From assembly GCA_031277685.1 (NCBI GenBank), contig JAITLV010000131.1, positions 1-64,000 of the forward strand: a DNA stretch of 64,000 bases, written 5' to 3'. The DNA is from Sphingobacterium sp. GTDB lineage: Bacteria > Bacteroidota > Bacteroidia > Sphingobacteriales > Sphingobacteriaceae. Positions 1 through 8,336 of the stretch are shown piece by piece. The position numbers and the translations under genes were made by a program. Under the pieces are notes generated by a model, which saw only the letters and a program-made list of their open reading frames with translations, was not told where the DNA came from and searched no databases. Numbering within the stretch: position 1 is the stretch's first letter; each line of letters opens with the position of its first letter.

Positions 1-263
1 CCTTTGCTATCTTTCAAATAAAATTTGTCCCCAGATCGTATAAAGGAAATTTTTCGCATCGTACTTTTCATTACGATAATTAAAAAACTGAAAACTAAAC
101 TCAAGACAACAATGATGAATTGCGTTTGATTTACCGTGTATCTTATATGCATCCCCTTAATCAATAGCACAGCAAGAGGGTATAAAATGAATACCGTGAA
201 TAATACTGTCCAAAAAATATATTTGCTGTTAAAAACAGATAATGTTATTTCATTTTTATTCAT
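1..263 (-). CDS. Membrane protein of unknown function, C-terminus cut by the window edge
   Basis: A minus-strand reading frame opens with ATG at 263 and runs without a stop off the left edge, giving 87 visible residues. The visible part starts MNKNEITLSVFNSKY and has two strongly hydrophobic segments (about residues 16-36 and 47-66), followed by a basic stretch (KSTMRKISFIR). This looks like an integral membrane protein with two N-terminal helices and a cytoplasmic continuation. An ATAAAG stretch lies just ahead of the ATG. A 71-residue plus-strand ORF over the same bases lacks this membrane-protein composition and is taken as a shadow. I do not recognise the family. Confidence 0.6.
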   Translation of the reverse strand, partial: MNKNEITLSVFNSKYIFWTVLFTVFILYPLAVLLIKGMHIRYTVNQTQFIIVVLSLVFSFLIIVMKSTMRKISFIRSGDKFYLKDSK

Positions 264-681
264 ACTTTATAGCGTCAATATAAATATTATACCTCAATCT
301 CGCAAAATCTCCAAAGAGACTCTCCTCTATTATAAATGTATGAGTTTTTAATGTTGAAAATAAATACCTCTTAATATTCGTCTGAGATCATTTATTATTC
401 GTTCCTCAGTATCATCAATCAGTATACTTTTATTTGATCAAAACAATGAACTGTTCTGCTATTACCTCCACAAGTCTTTTGATCAACTATTGTTTTTTCT
501 GTCTTTATAGCTAAAGATTTGATAAAAAAAATATTCATGCTATTCTTCAGAAAATATTAGGTGCACGAATTGGGCCTACATTAAATTTCAGGATGGTAGC
601 ATATCCGACAAAAATAAAAATACACGTAATTAGCAAATTACTTTTTATACTTTTACTAGTGTTATATGTAAAATAATAGGA
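264..681. other. Intergenic stretch with a possible 39-residue ORF and TTGATCAA repeats
   Basis: No convincing gene is seen between the left-edge membrane protein and the broken Crp gene. On the minus strand at 538-419 there is an ATG-started ORF of 39 residues, starting MNIFFIKSLAIKTEK and containing CGG and HCFDQ near its end, with no clear ribosome-binding site. Two copies of the palindrome TTGATCAA lie inside it. It could be a tiny peptide gene, but chance is a fair explanation. Confidence 0.35.
434..486. repeat. Inverted repeat TTGATCAAAA / TTTTGATCAA
   Basis: Perfect 10-base arms lie at 434-443 and 477-486, each holding the self-palindrome TTGATCAA, with centres about 43 bases apart. 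This geometry fits a protein-binding site better than a terminator, since there is no T-run and the loop is long. The binding factor is unknown; the Crp-type gene at 682 is one candidate. Confidence 0.4.
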
Positions 682-1258
682 ATGTACAATACTTTAATTG
701 AATATATAAATTCTCGCATTTCAAGGCCATTAGCGCAAGATGAGATTAAAATATTGAAAGACAATTTTATACCTAACAAGGTCAAGAAACGACAGTTTTT
801 TTCAAAGGAGGGGGAAGTAAACAAATACATGGGTTTTCTTGTGAAAGGTGCTATGAAAATGTATAGTGTAGACAATAAAGGGATTGAACATATTGTGAAT
901 CTTTATATTAATGGCTGGTGGGTAGGTGACCGCGAAAGTTTCACCAAACTCATTCCTTCGCCATTCAATATTATGGCCTGTGAAGACACTGATTTACTCA
1001 TTTTAACAAAAAACAATGCTGCTCAAGTGTTCTCTCCCAATTATGACTGAACTGACAAGGCAATTGGATCAGAATTATTCCTTCGCCAGCCAAAGAAGGA
1101 TTAATGCCGCAATCAGTATGACGGCAGAGGAGCGATACAATATGCTAGTGGATAATTATCCAGAATTTCTGCAAATATTTCCTCAACATATGATCGCTTC
1201 TTATTTGGGTATTACAAAAGAAACACTGAGCCGTATTCGATCACGTCTGGTCAGATGA
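682..1258 (+). pseudogene. Crp/Fnr-family regulator broken by a frameshift
   Basis: Two overlapping plus-strand frames together make one Crp/Fnr-type regulator. The first (from ATG 682) carries the cyclic-nucleotide-binding-like beta barrel (FFSKEGEVNKYMGFLVKG, then WWVGDRESF) and stops with TGA at 1050. The second frame supplies the hinge and the winged helix (ASYLGITKETLSRIRSRL at the C-terminus). Joining the frames near 1030-1040 by dropping one base in the CTCTCCC stretch restores about 191 residues, the usual length for Bacteroidota members. The extra base could be real decay or a base-calling error. The sensor domain has no recognisable Fnr iron-sulfur cysteines, so the ligand is unknown. 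Confidence 0.75.
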
Positions 1259-1273
1259 TAACGCGACTATGAT

Positions 1274-2299
1274 CTAGTGATTTATTAAGGGAATTACTTG
1301 TGTTCCTATCAACTCAATGGATTTGAATAAAGCTTCTTTACTCAATCCAGGGTTATCCATTTGAAAAGTAAAGCGGGATATCCCTCCTAATGCTTCGCTA
1401 TGCCGTAATATCTTTTCCGCAACCTCTTCAGGATTACCAATGACATATGCTCCACTAGAACCAGTCTGTGCTTCAAACATCTCACGTGTAGGTGTTGACC
1501 ATCCCCTTTCTCTACCGATCTTACCCATCATCTCCTGATAGCCCGGAAAATATAGATCTTTTGCTTTGACTGTTGAATCAGATACAAAGCCGAGAGAGTG
1601 TAAACCTACTTTTAGTTTATCCCGCGAATGGCCAGCTTTTTGGCCAGCTTCATAATACATATCAATTAATGAGCGGAATCGGTGGGTTTCGCCTCCAATA
1701 ACAGCGACCATCAATGGTACTCCCAGTAGGCCAGCTCGAATGAAAGACTCGGGGGTCCCTCCAACACCTACCCAAATAGGCAATTGCTCCTGCAATGGCC
1801 TTGGGTATATGGCCTGTTGCTTTAACTCGGGACGGAAGTCGCCTTTCCAAGAGACAATTTCATTGTCCCGAATTTCTAAGAGTAACCTAATCTTTTCATC
1901 AAATAACAAGTCGTAATCTTGTGTATTGAAACCAAACAAAGGAAATGCATCAATAAAAGATCCTCTCCCTGCTACAATCTCAGCCCGGCCTTTAGAAATG
2001 AGATCCAACGTGGCATATTCTTGAAATACACGTACTGGATCTGCGGCACTCAAAACAGTAACGGCACTTGTCAGACGAATCTTTTTGGTTCTCGCAGCAG
2101 CAGCAGCAAGGATTACCGCAGGAGACTCATCCAAAAATTCTTTTCGATGATGCTCGCCCAGTCCAAAAACATGAAGCCCAACCTGATCTGCGAATTCTAT
2201 TTTTGACAATAATGTTTCTATAGCCTCTACATTTTTTTCTGGAAGCAACGCTCCATCATATGCTCCGGTAGCAATGAAACTATCTATCCCTATTTCCAT
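1274..2299 (-). CDS. LLM-class flavin-dependent oxidoreductase (luciferase-like monooxygenase)
   Basis: This 341-residue cytoplasmic protein has the bacterial-luciferase TIM-barrel pattern: an N-terminal strand with MEIGIDSFIATG, GLGEHHRKEF near residue 46, the RLTSAVTVLSAADPVRV segment, and EIVAGRGSF near residue 107. These are typical of the LLM group annotated as flavin-dependent oxidoreductases of unknown substrate, which use FMNH2 or F420-like chemistry on small molecules. The C-terminal GSSGAYVIGNPEEVAEKI motif is also characteristic. It is divergent from the AraC gene at 2445, with about 145 bases between, so that regulator is a plausible controller. The substrate cannot be told from the sequence. 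Confidence 0.88.
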   Translation of the reverse strand: MEIGIDSFIATGAYDGALLPEKNVEAIETLLSKIEFADQVGLHVFGLGEHHRKEFLDESPAVILAAAAARTKKIRLTSAVTVLSAADPVRVFQEYATLDLISKGRAEIVAGRGSFIDAFPLFGFNTQDYDLLFDEKIRLLLEIRDNEIVSWKGDFRPELKQQAIYPRPLQEQLPIWVGVGGTPESFIRAGLLGVPLMVAVIGGETHRFRSLIDMYYEAGQKAGHSRDKLKVGLHSLGFVSDSTVKAKDLYFPGYQEMMGKIGRERGWSTPTREMFEAQTGSSGAYVIGNPEEVAEKILRHSEALGGISRFTFQMDNPGLSKEALFKSIELIGTQVIPLINH

Positions 2300-2357
2300 A
2301 ATTACTTATCTTATCTGTCTCCTAGTCTATTAAATATAATCAAATTTCCGATTTTCT

Positions 2358-2395
2358 ATTATCCAATACGATGATCTATATCAATAATTATCCAA
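2358..2395. promoter_or_regulatory. Direct repeat ATTATCCAA x2 between divergent genes
   Basis: Identical nonamers ATTATCCAA lie at 2358-2366 and 2387-2395, 29 bases apart, in the divergent promoter region between the flavin oxidoreductase and an AraC regulator. AraC proteins often bind direct half-sites, so this is a candidate operator. The sequence is AT-rich and chance is possible. Confidence 0.3.
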
Positions 2396-2444
2396 ATAAA
2401 TTCATTTCGATCCGATTTAAATAAATTTCCATAGTTTTACGACT

Positions 2445-3278
2445 ATGAATACGACTTCTCTTTCCGTTCAGAAGGCAGATCCCGAGATATTTAAAAATAT
2501 TTTCAGTGATTCATTTTACCATATTTTCTTGATTCAAGGAAGTGGAAAGATTATAGTTGATTTTATTGAATATAAATTCAACGGAAAAACAGTTTTTTTT
2601 TCCTCACCGTTTCAAAACATCCAGATCTTGTCTGAGTCTAGCTTAGACATAGAAGTTCTTGACTTCCATAGCGATTTTTATTGCATCGAATTTCATAAAA
2701 AAGAAGTGGCCTGTAATGGATTCCTGTTTAACAATATCTATCTTTTCCCTCTTTTTGAACTTCGAGATGAAATTTTCAGCGAAGTTTCCAACTACTTTTC
2801 AAAGATCGCAAAGGAGGACGACAAACAGGAGAGCTTTTCAACCGCGATACTCCGGTCTTACCTACAGCTGATCCTTGCAATTTGCAGTAAGGAAAAAAAT
2901 CAACTCTTACCAGAGCAAGAGTTGATTCAAGATAATTTTGATGAACTGACAATATTCCAGCTTCTGGTGGAAGAACATTTTCTTTCCAACAAAGAACTCT
3001 CCTACTATGCAGATCTCCTTCATATCACTCCAAATGCTTTAAGTAAAAAGATTAAATCCCGTTTTCGCAAAACACCCTCACAGATAATCCAAGAAAGAGT
3101 AATACTGGAGGCTAAAAAGCAGATTCATCTCACACGAAAATCTATCAAGGAAATAGCTGTGGCATTAAGTTTTACCGATGAATACCACTTCAGCAAGTAT
3201 TTTAAGAGATATACAGGCGTCTCGCCAACGCAGTTTCGTAAGGAGGTATATCTATCGTGGCAGATTTATACAAATTAA
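2445..3278 (+). CDS. AraC-family transcriptional regulator
   Basis: This 277-residue protein has an N-terminal cupin-like sensor region (about residues 15-110) and a C-terminal double helix-turn-helix (about 170-270), with ILEAKKQIHLTRKSIKEIA in the first part and AVALSFTDEYHFSKYFKRYTG in the second, then SPTQFRKE, the standard AraC ending. Cys residues occur at YCIEF, VACNGF and AICSK. It lies between a divergent LLM oxidoreductase and, 57 bases downstream, a DUF417 gene on its own strand. AraC plus DUF417 recalls E. coli RclR with RclC (reactive chlorine response); that parallel rests on context, since the sensor domains of AraC proteins diverge widely. Confidence 0.88.
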   Translation: MNTTSLSVQKADPEIFKNIFSDSFYHIFLIQGSGKIIVDFIEYKFNGKTVFFSSPFQNIQILSESSLDIEVLDFHSDFYCIEFHKKEVACNGFLFNNIYLFPLFELRDEIFSEVSNYFSKIAKEDDKQESFSTAILRSYLQLILAICSKEKNQLLPEQELIQDNFDELTIFQLLVEEHFLSNKELSYYADLLHITPNALSKKIKSRFRKTPSQIIQERVILEAKKQIHLTRKSIKEIAVALSFTDEYHFSKYFKRYTGVSPTQFRKEVYLSWQIYTN

Positions 3279-3316
3279 ATCCATAATCTGCCATTCCCAG
3301 GGAGATTAGTTCAACA

Positions 3317-3324
3317 TAACTTTG
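3317..3324 (+). promoter_or_regulatory. Possible -7 element TAACTTTG
   Basis: TAACTTTG matches the Bacteroidota -7 consensus TAnnTTTG. It ends 11 bases before the ATG of the DUF417 gene. No good -33 TTTG is seen at the expected distance, so an activator, perhaps the upstream AraC protein, would be needed, or transcription reads through from 2445. Confidence 0.3.
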
Positions 3325-3335
3325 TTAAAAAAGTT

Positions 3336-3902
3336 ATGATAGATTTATTAGCAAATTCTCAAAAAAGTTTTATTCATTTCCTCCGTATTGGAATCTTTAT
3401 TGTTATGGCATGGATTGGTGGTCTAAAAGCTTTCCATTATGAAGCTGAAGGAATCATTCCCTTTGTAACCAATTCTCCTATTATGAGCTTTCTGCTTCAT
3501 AAACATGTTACCGATACTGATAACTATAAACTTCACAAAAATAAAGAAGGTGAAGTCATAACGAATAATATCCGTTGGCACGAAGCGAATGGAACTTATA
3601 CTTTCTCCTACGGATTGGGGGCTATGATTGTTTCTATCGGAATGTTGGTATTACTTGGTATATTCTATCCAAAAGTTGGGATGTGGGGAGGTATCTTAAC
3701 AGCAGGCATGTCGTTAGTGACACTTTCCTTTTTGATCACAACTCCGGAAGTCTGGGTTCCCAATCTGGGCGGACAAGAACATGGTTTTCCATTTCTATCC
3801 GCAGCCGGAAGGCTCGTTTTAAAGGATATTATTATGATGGGCGCTGGGCTTATTATTGCATCAGATTCGGCGAGAACCATACAAAAGTACCTGTCAACCT
3901 AA
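3336..3902 (+). CDS. DUF417 (YkgB/RclC) family inner-membrane protein
   Basis: This 188-residue protein has four hydrophobic segments (about residues 14-32, 85-105, 110-130 and 160-178). It shows the DUF417 pattern: LRIGIFIVMAWIGGLKAFHYEAEGI near the start, FVTNSPIMSF, and the closing SFLITTPEVWVP with GRLVLKD. DUF417 includes E. coli RclC, an inner-membrane protein of the reactive chlorine resistance operon. It follows an AraC gene, as rclC is linked to rclR. The central loop (HKNKEGEVITNNIRWHEANG) is polar and probably periplasmic. The function in this organism is not established. Confidence 0.85.
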   Translation: MIDLLANSQKSFIHFLRIGIFIVMAWIGGLKAFHYEAEGIIPFVTNSPIMSFLLHKHVTDTDNYKLHKNKEGEVITNNIRWHEANGTYTFSYGLGAMIVSIGMLVLLGIFYPKVGMWGGILTAGMSLVTLSFLITTPEVWVPNLGGQEHGFPFLSAAGRLVLKDIIMMGAGLIIASDSARTIQKYLST

Positions 3903-3942
3903 TTGTTTCCATACAAATTTCAAGAGCCAACGTTCAAAGTGT

Positions 3943-3981
3943 CCGTTCAATTGAGACTATCGTGCAGCCACAATTGAACGG
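3943..3981. repeat. Inverted repeat (hairpin) after the DUF417 gene
   Basis: Perfect 11-base arms CCGTTCAATTG (3943-3953) and CAATTGAACGG (3971-3981) surround a 17-base loop. No T-run follows on either strand, so it is a weak terminator at best. It sits between two convergent units: the DUF417 gene and the end of a decayed gene. Confidence 0.45.
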
Positions 3982-3989
3982 TACAACTA

Positions 3990-4707
3990 TTATTCCGCAG
4001 CAAATAGACTGCTTTCCCATTTTACAGAACGATCGTATTCATCTAAAACATAGACTTTATGGGCTTCTCCACCTTCAAAAACACGGATGACGACGTGTTC
4101 CATGAAATGACTGATATCCCCGTTTAAACCATGGGCCATACGTCGTTAACGTTTCTTCATGTATATTGGTAGAAAATAATAATCTGTCTTTTCGTTTTCC
4201 TAAGTTTCGTAATCTGTAATAAACTTCTTGGCCAGGCTGATCGGAACTGTAGACTTGCTGGATTGCAATTTTTGGATCTAACACTTCAATAAAGTTGGCA
4301 TTGTTGGCATCTCGATTGCCATGGTGATTCAATACCATCGCATCCACTTAACCAACTGCCCTTGCTATTGTTGTTTCAACATCAAACCAAGATGGTACTG
4401 AACTGTCCTGTAAGCCGGTATTGTCGGCCCCAGCATAGTAGTCAAATTTTCCATAACAAAACTTTAACGCCATGCTCAATGGATTTTCATTGTAGCCACC
4501 GCTATAAAAATTAAGCATATCTCCCGCTGCAAAAAGAACCTTCGTTTCATTACGATATGGATTCCATACTGTCGCATTATTTTTAATATTCTGAATATGC
4601 ACCATTGGAAAAGATTTCGCATCTTTTTGAAGCACAATTTGATCTTGCCGTCCCACCTGTAAACATTGAATTTCATATAAATGACTGTCGACCAATTGAA
4701 GATAAGG
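3990..4707 (-). pseudogene. Decayed metallo-beta-lactamase-fold hydrolase remnant
   Basis: On the minus strand, fragments of one protein follow each other. From about 4707 the frame reads into MVHIQNIKNNATVWNP, LFAAGDML and YYAGADNTG, and stops at a TAA at 4350-4348. The same frame resumes at once with VDAMVLNHHGNRDANNANF, where an intact relative would read straight through. Near 4110-4130 the reading shifts: the continuing frame ends in CF*, while the next frame gives ISHFMEHVVIRVFEGGEAHKV and closes at TAA 3992-3990. The DAMVLNHHG stretch and the AGDML and GADNTG turns resemble MBL-fold hydrolases of the ComEC-like type. The N-terminal HxHxDH metal site is absent and an upstream TAG blocks extension. 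It is therefore truncated, with one in-frame stop and one frameshift. Confidence 0.72.
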
Positions 4708-4786
4708 CTATTTGATAAGCAACAAAGCGTTATATATGTAAAACAGATTGAGGGAACATTAAAAGCGCGGTCAATAGTTATAGGGA

Positions 4787-4817
4787 CAAAAAAGCCCAAC
4801 TATTGAATAGTTGGGCT
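4787..4817 (-). terminator. Rho-independent terminator of the siderophore receptor gene
   Basis: Arms AGCCCAACTATT (4793-4804) and AATAGTTGGGCT (4806-4817) pair around one base. On the minus strand the stem is followed by six T. It lies 45 bases past the stop of the TonB receptor gene. Confidence 0.85.
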
Positions 4818-4861
4818 TCATAAAATTGTTGAAAACAATTTTTACAACATAGTAATACGAA

Positions 4862-7105
4862 TTAAAATTTATAAGCTAAGTTCAGTCTAAAACCTTGCGG
4901 GTTGACCACTCGCCATCCATAGTGTGTATACCCCCAGGCTCCAGGATAGAAGCCCACATAATTATAGCGATTAGTTACATTATTTACCAATAATGCTATG
5001 CTATAGTTGTTTTTTTGATAGGAAGCTCCTAAATCTATGGAAAATAAGTCATCTGGTAGATATTTATGATCTTGGACAACCGGCCAAGTAGCACGTTTTG
5101 CTTGATATTCATAACCAGCAGAAAATCCCAATCCCTCTAAATTTCCTTCCGCAATAGTGTACTTGATCCATGCATTACTGATATGACGAGCAGTACCGTA
5201 CAACATACCACCAATCTTCTTGGAATCTTTGTCTTTAGTTACCTTGGCATCGGTATATGCGTAGTTGAATACCACATTCCAATTTTTATTAATTACACCA
5301 TTGACATCCAGCTCAATACCTTTAGAGGTCGCTTCGCCCGATTGTTCAAATCTTCCAGGGTTATCAACACCAGCAGCAGTGAGCATATTAGTCTTTGTCA
5401 AATGATACACCGTCAAATTAGTCATCAATTTATTCTGGAACCAGGTTTTTTTCAGTCCGACCTCTTTGTTTCGTCCATATGACGGGTCAGCACTTCCACC
5501 ATCTAACAATAATCCAACTTGCTCCTGAAATGTTTCGTCATACAATGCATAGATGGTAAAAGTAGGTGTTACGAGACCGGTTAGACTAAAGCGTGGTGTA
5601 AATGCTTCGTTCTTAACTTCATTACCATTATTGGCAATAGAAACTTTCTTCGTCGCAGTATAGCGCAAACCCGCAGCTACCCTTAGCTTGTCCGCTAGAA
5701 AACGAACCTCATCCTGTATATGGACGGAGTTGTACGAATAATCCGATAGATAATTAGCGCCACGTTCCCGCAATGATTTAGAACGATCATAAACCGGCAA
5801 CATATTCTTGGTTAAATTACCGTAAATAGGATTGTAGATATTAAAAATAACTTCATCTTTGGCATTGACTGGCAGTTTTTTGCTTGGATCAACAATACTA
5901 CCCGCTACAGACCAATCCGCTACATAGAACTTCTTACCCATGTCCAAACCGGCTAGAATATTGTGGTTGATTTCTCCCGTCTTGAACTTTCCGCGTGTAA
6001 ATACCTGCCCAACGGTAGAGGTATTCAATGCATCATTGATACTAACATTACGTGTTACATCACCTTTTTTAACACCATCACTCCCGTCTTTTAAAGCAAT
6101 TGTATTGTAATTTGCATACAATGACGCGCCTTCCATTTCGGAACGGACATAACCGAACTGCGCTGTCAATAACCAATCTTCGTTAAAATTATGGTTAATT
6201 GTTCCATAGACATTATGTTCCCAGGATTTGGTAGGATCCATGATCGGATCACTAAAAGAAAAGTTCTTCTTCAATTCTTTAAACCCGTCTATACCATAGA
6301 CATATTTTGAAAAACCACCTTCAAAATTATTTTGGGATAGAATATATTCAAATGTCACATTTGTATTCTCACTAGCGTTGTATTTGAATGCGGGATTCAA
6401 AACAAATTGCTCATGATTAACATTTTGCTGAAAATTTCCCTTCTTGGTTCCCATAACATTAAAGCGCCCTAAAAACTTCCCATCACTGCTTAATCTCTGA
6501 TCAATATCAACAGCCGCACGTAATAAATTATAACTTCCCACCGTCATTTGCGTAGTTCGCTGATTCGTTCCCATAGGTTTTTTGGTCACTATATTATAAA
6601 ATCCTCCCGGTTGCGTATTGCCCATCATGAATCCGGCTGGCCCCTTTACAAACTCAACGCGTTCCACAAAGGCCATATCTTCCCGCAAGGGACCAAAACT
6701 ACCACTTACATCCATTCCATTACGCAGATTGGAAGCTTGAAATCCTCTTACCGCAATACCTACACTCCCCTCCTCTTGGTGTGTAATCGTTCGCACTCCA
6801 CTTACATTCCTCGATAAACCTTCAGCAGTTGTCAATATCATCTGATCATTCAGCAAACGCTGATCAATAACTTGAATATTTTGTGGCGTAACCAATAAGT
6901 TTTCACCTAGACGTAAAGTCGAAGATGGTATGGTGGTTTTGTTCGCAACAACATTTGCAGTGGATAAAACATAAGATTTTGTACTATCTACTTTGATAGA
7001 ATCCACTGCTGAGTTTATTTTAGCTTTTCCTTTCTCTGGTTTACTCTGTGCCAGCACAATAGTGGGTAAAACAAGGATACTCCAGAGGATATTTTTCTTC
7101 AGCAT
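4862..7105 (-). CDS. TonB-dependent siderophore receptor
   Basis: This 747-residue outer-membrane protein begins with a signal peptide (MLKKNILWSILVLPTIVLAQ). The plug domain spans about residues 55-180, with ITHQEEGSVGIAVRGFQ and FVKGPAGFMMGNTQPGGFYNIVTKKP, typical of ferric-siderophore receptors of the FhuA/FecA class. The remainder is the 22-strand barrel, ending in GFRLNLAYKF with the terminal aromatic residue. It imports a ferric chelate with energy from TonB-ExbB-ExbD. It lies divergent from the AraC gene at 7200, an arrangement known for PchR-type regulators that sense the siderophore. CAAAATTA at 7142-7149 (TAATTTTG on the minus strand) is a possible -7 box. No biosynthesis genes are nearby, so it may use a foreign siderophore. 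Confidence 0.92.
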   Translation of the reverse strand: MLKKNILWSILVLPTIVLAQSKPEKGKAKINSAVDSIKVDSTKSYVLSTANVVANKTTIPSSTLRLGENLLVTPQNIQVIDQRLLNDQMILTTAEGLSRNVSGVRTITHQEEGSVGIAVRGFQASNLRNGMDVSGSFGPLREDMAFVERVEFVKGPAGFMMGNTQPGGFYNIVTKKPMGTNQRTTQMTVGSYNLLRAAVDIDQRLSSDGKFLGRFNVMGTKKGNFQQNVNHEQFVLNPAFKYNASENTNVTFEYILSQNNFEGGFSKYVYGIDGFKELKKNFSFSDPIMDPTKSWEHNVYGTINHNFNEDWLLTAQFGYVRSEMEGASLYANYNTIALKDGSDGVKKGDVTRNVSINDALNTSTVGQVFTRGKFKTGEINHNILAGLDMGKKFYVADWSVAGSIVDPSKKLPVNAKDEVIFNIYNPIYGNLTKNMLPVYDRSKSLRERGANYLSDYSYNSVHIQDEVRFLADKLRVAAGLRYTATKKVSIANNGNEVKNEAFTPRFSLTGLVTPTFTIYALYDETFQEQVGLLLDGGSADPSYGRNKEVGLKKTWFQNKLMTNLTVYHLTKTNMLTAAGVDNPGRFEQSGEATSKGIELDVNGVINKNWNVVFNYAYTDAKVTKDKDSKKIGGMLYGTARHISNAWIKYTIAEGNLEGLGFSAGYEYQAKRATWPVVQDHKYLPDDLFSIDLGASYQKNNYSIALLVNNVTNRYNYVGFYPGAWGYTHYGWRVVNPQGFRLNLAYKF

Positions 7106-7199
7106 ATGTTATTTAGAATTAATATAATTAAATTTACAACACAAAATTAGAGCACATTCATGCAATCGGGTTTCGAATTTGGTAGAAATACATTAGAAT

Positions 7200-8192
7200 A
7201 TGGGAGTAATTAAAACAAATCAGCAACTGATCAAAGAAGTGCTATCTTTTTACGATCAGGATAAAGATGAACAAACAGTAACCCATATGGAAAGTGCGTT
7301 AGGAAGTTTTAGCACAACCTATATTTATGACAGTCCAGAGTTTATTATTAGAGATTACGTGTATACCTATGTAGAGGATATCACCTTGTCTTACAAAACC
7401 TCAAGCAAAAATTACATTCAGATCGCCTTTTTTCTCAATAAGTATATACTTAAGGATAATATTAATAATCAGCAAAATCACTACCTACCACAGCACAACT
7501 ACATCTATTTCACCCCATCGGAATCTGATGTCGAGATATTTTTTAAAAAGAATATTGTTTATCGCAATTTCGATATCTATGTAGAATCTGACTATTTTCA
7601 TCAGTTTATTAGCGAAACACAGCGCATAGACTCATTCATTGCTCAGGTGGACAAGAATAATTTCACTCGTCTGGTTGAGGAAGGCATACCCATTAGTCCA
7701 CAGATGCTCCATATTCTCCAAGAAATGAAATCTTGTCGTAAAACAGGTATCCAACGACAATATTTTATGAAAGGTAGAATAATGATCCTCCTCCAATTAT
7801 TGTTTGAATGGATTGATCAAGTGAAAAAGCAAAACGATATAGATAGTGGCTATAGCGAAGTCGATACCAATATTTTCTATGCGATACAGAACTTTATTTC
7901 GGAAAATACCAGGGAATTCTATACCATCGAGCAGCTAGCGATCAAATTTGGCATAAATCAATACAAATTGAAAAAGGGATTCAAAGAAATATCTGGCATG
8001 GGTCTCTTTCAATTCGCTACAAAAGTACATATTCAGGAAGCAATCTCTCTGCTGAAAGCAACAGATCTATCCATTAAAGAGATTGCCTTCAGAACAGGGT
8101 ATTCATCCCCTTCCTCCTTCTCTGTAGCATTCAAAAAGCAATGTGGTATCGCACCAAATCAATTTAGAAAGAAACCTGATACATTCAAATAG
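7200..8192 (+). CDS. AraC-family regulator, PchR-like
   Basis: This 330-residue protein has a long N-terminal sensor region (about residues 1-220) and an AraC DNA-binding domain at about 225-325 (FYTIEQLAIKFGINQYKLKKGF, then IKEIAFRTGYSSPSSFSVAFKKQCGIAPNQFRKK). The KFGINQYKLKKGFKE pattern is typical of the PchR branch, which activates siderophore receptor genes when the ferric siderophore is present. It is divergent from the TonB siderophore receptor with 94 bases between, which supports the same role here. Its specific ligand is not visible in the sequence. Confidence 0.88.
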   Translation: MGVIKTNQQLIKEVLSFYDQDKDEQTVTHMESALGSFSTTYIYDSPEFIIRDYVYTYVEDITLSYKTSSKNYIQIAFFLNKYILKDNINNQQNHYLPQHNYIYFTPSESDVEIFFKKNIVYRNFDIYVESDYFHQFISETQRIDSFIAQVDKNNFTRLVEEGIPISPQMLHILQEMKSCRKTGIQRQYFMKGRIMILLQLLFEWIDQVKKQNDIDSGYSEVDTNIFYAIQNFISENTREFYTIEQLAIKFGINQYKLKKGFKEISGMGLFQFATKVHIQEAISLLKATDLSIKEIAFRTGYSSPSSFSVAFKKQCGIAPNQFRKKPDTFK

Positions 8193-8336
8193 CGATATAA
8201 AACGCATCTTTGATCCTTTCATTTGGCTAGAGAATTCATCCAGAAAATTACAGATCAGTATTGCTTCTATGAGCAGATAACGATACTTAAATATTTCTAA
8301 AAATTTAATATATATTTATATACCTAAAACTTATAT

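Noticed and set aside
136..351. 71-residue plus-strand ORF at the left end
   Set aside because: It lies opposite a better minus-strand membrane-protein frame and has no protein-like pattern.
1662..2206. Plus- and minus-strand ORFs inside the LLM oxidoreductase gene
   Set aside because: Shadow frames of a conserved coding region.
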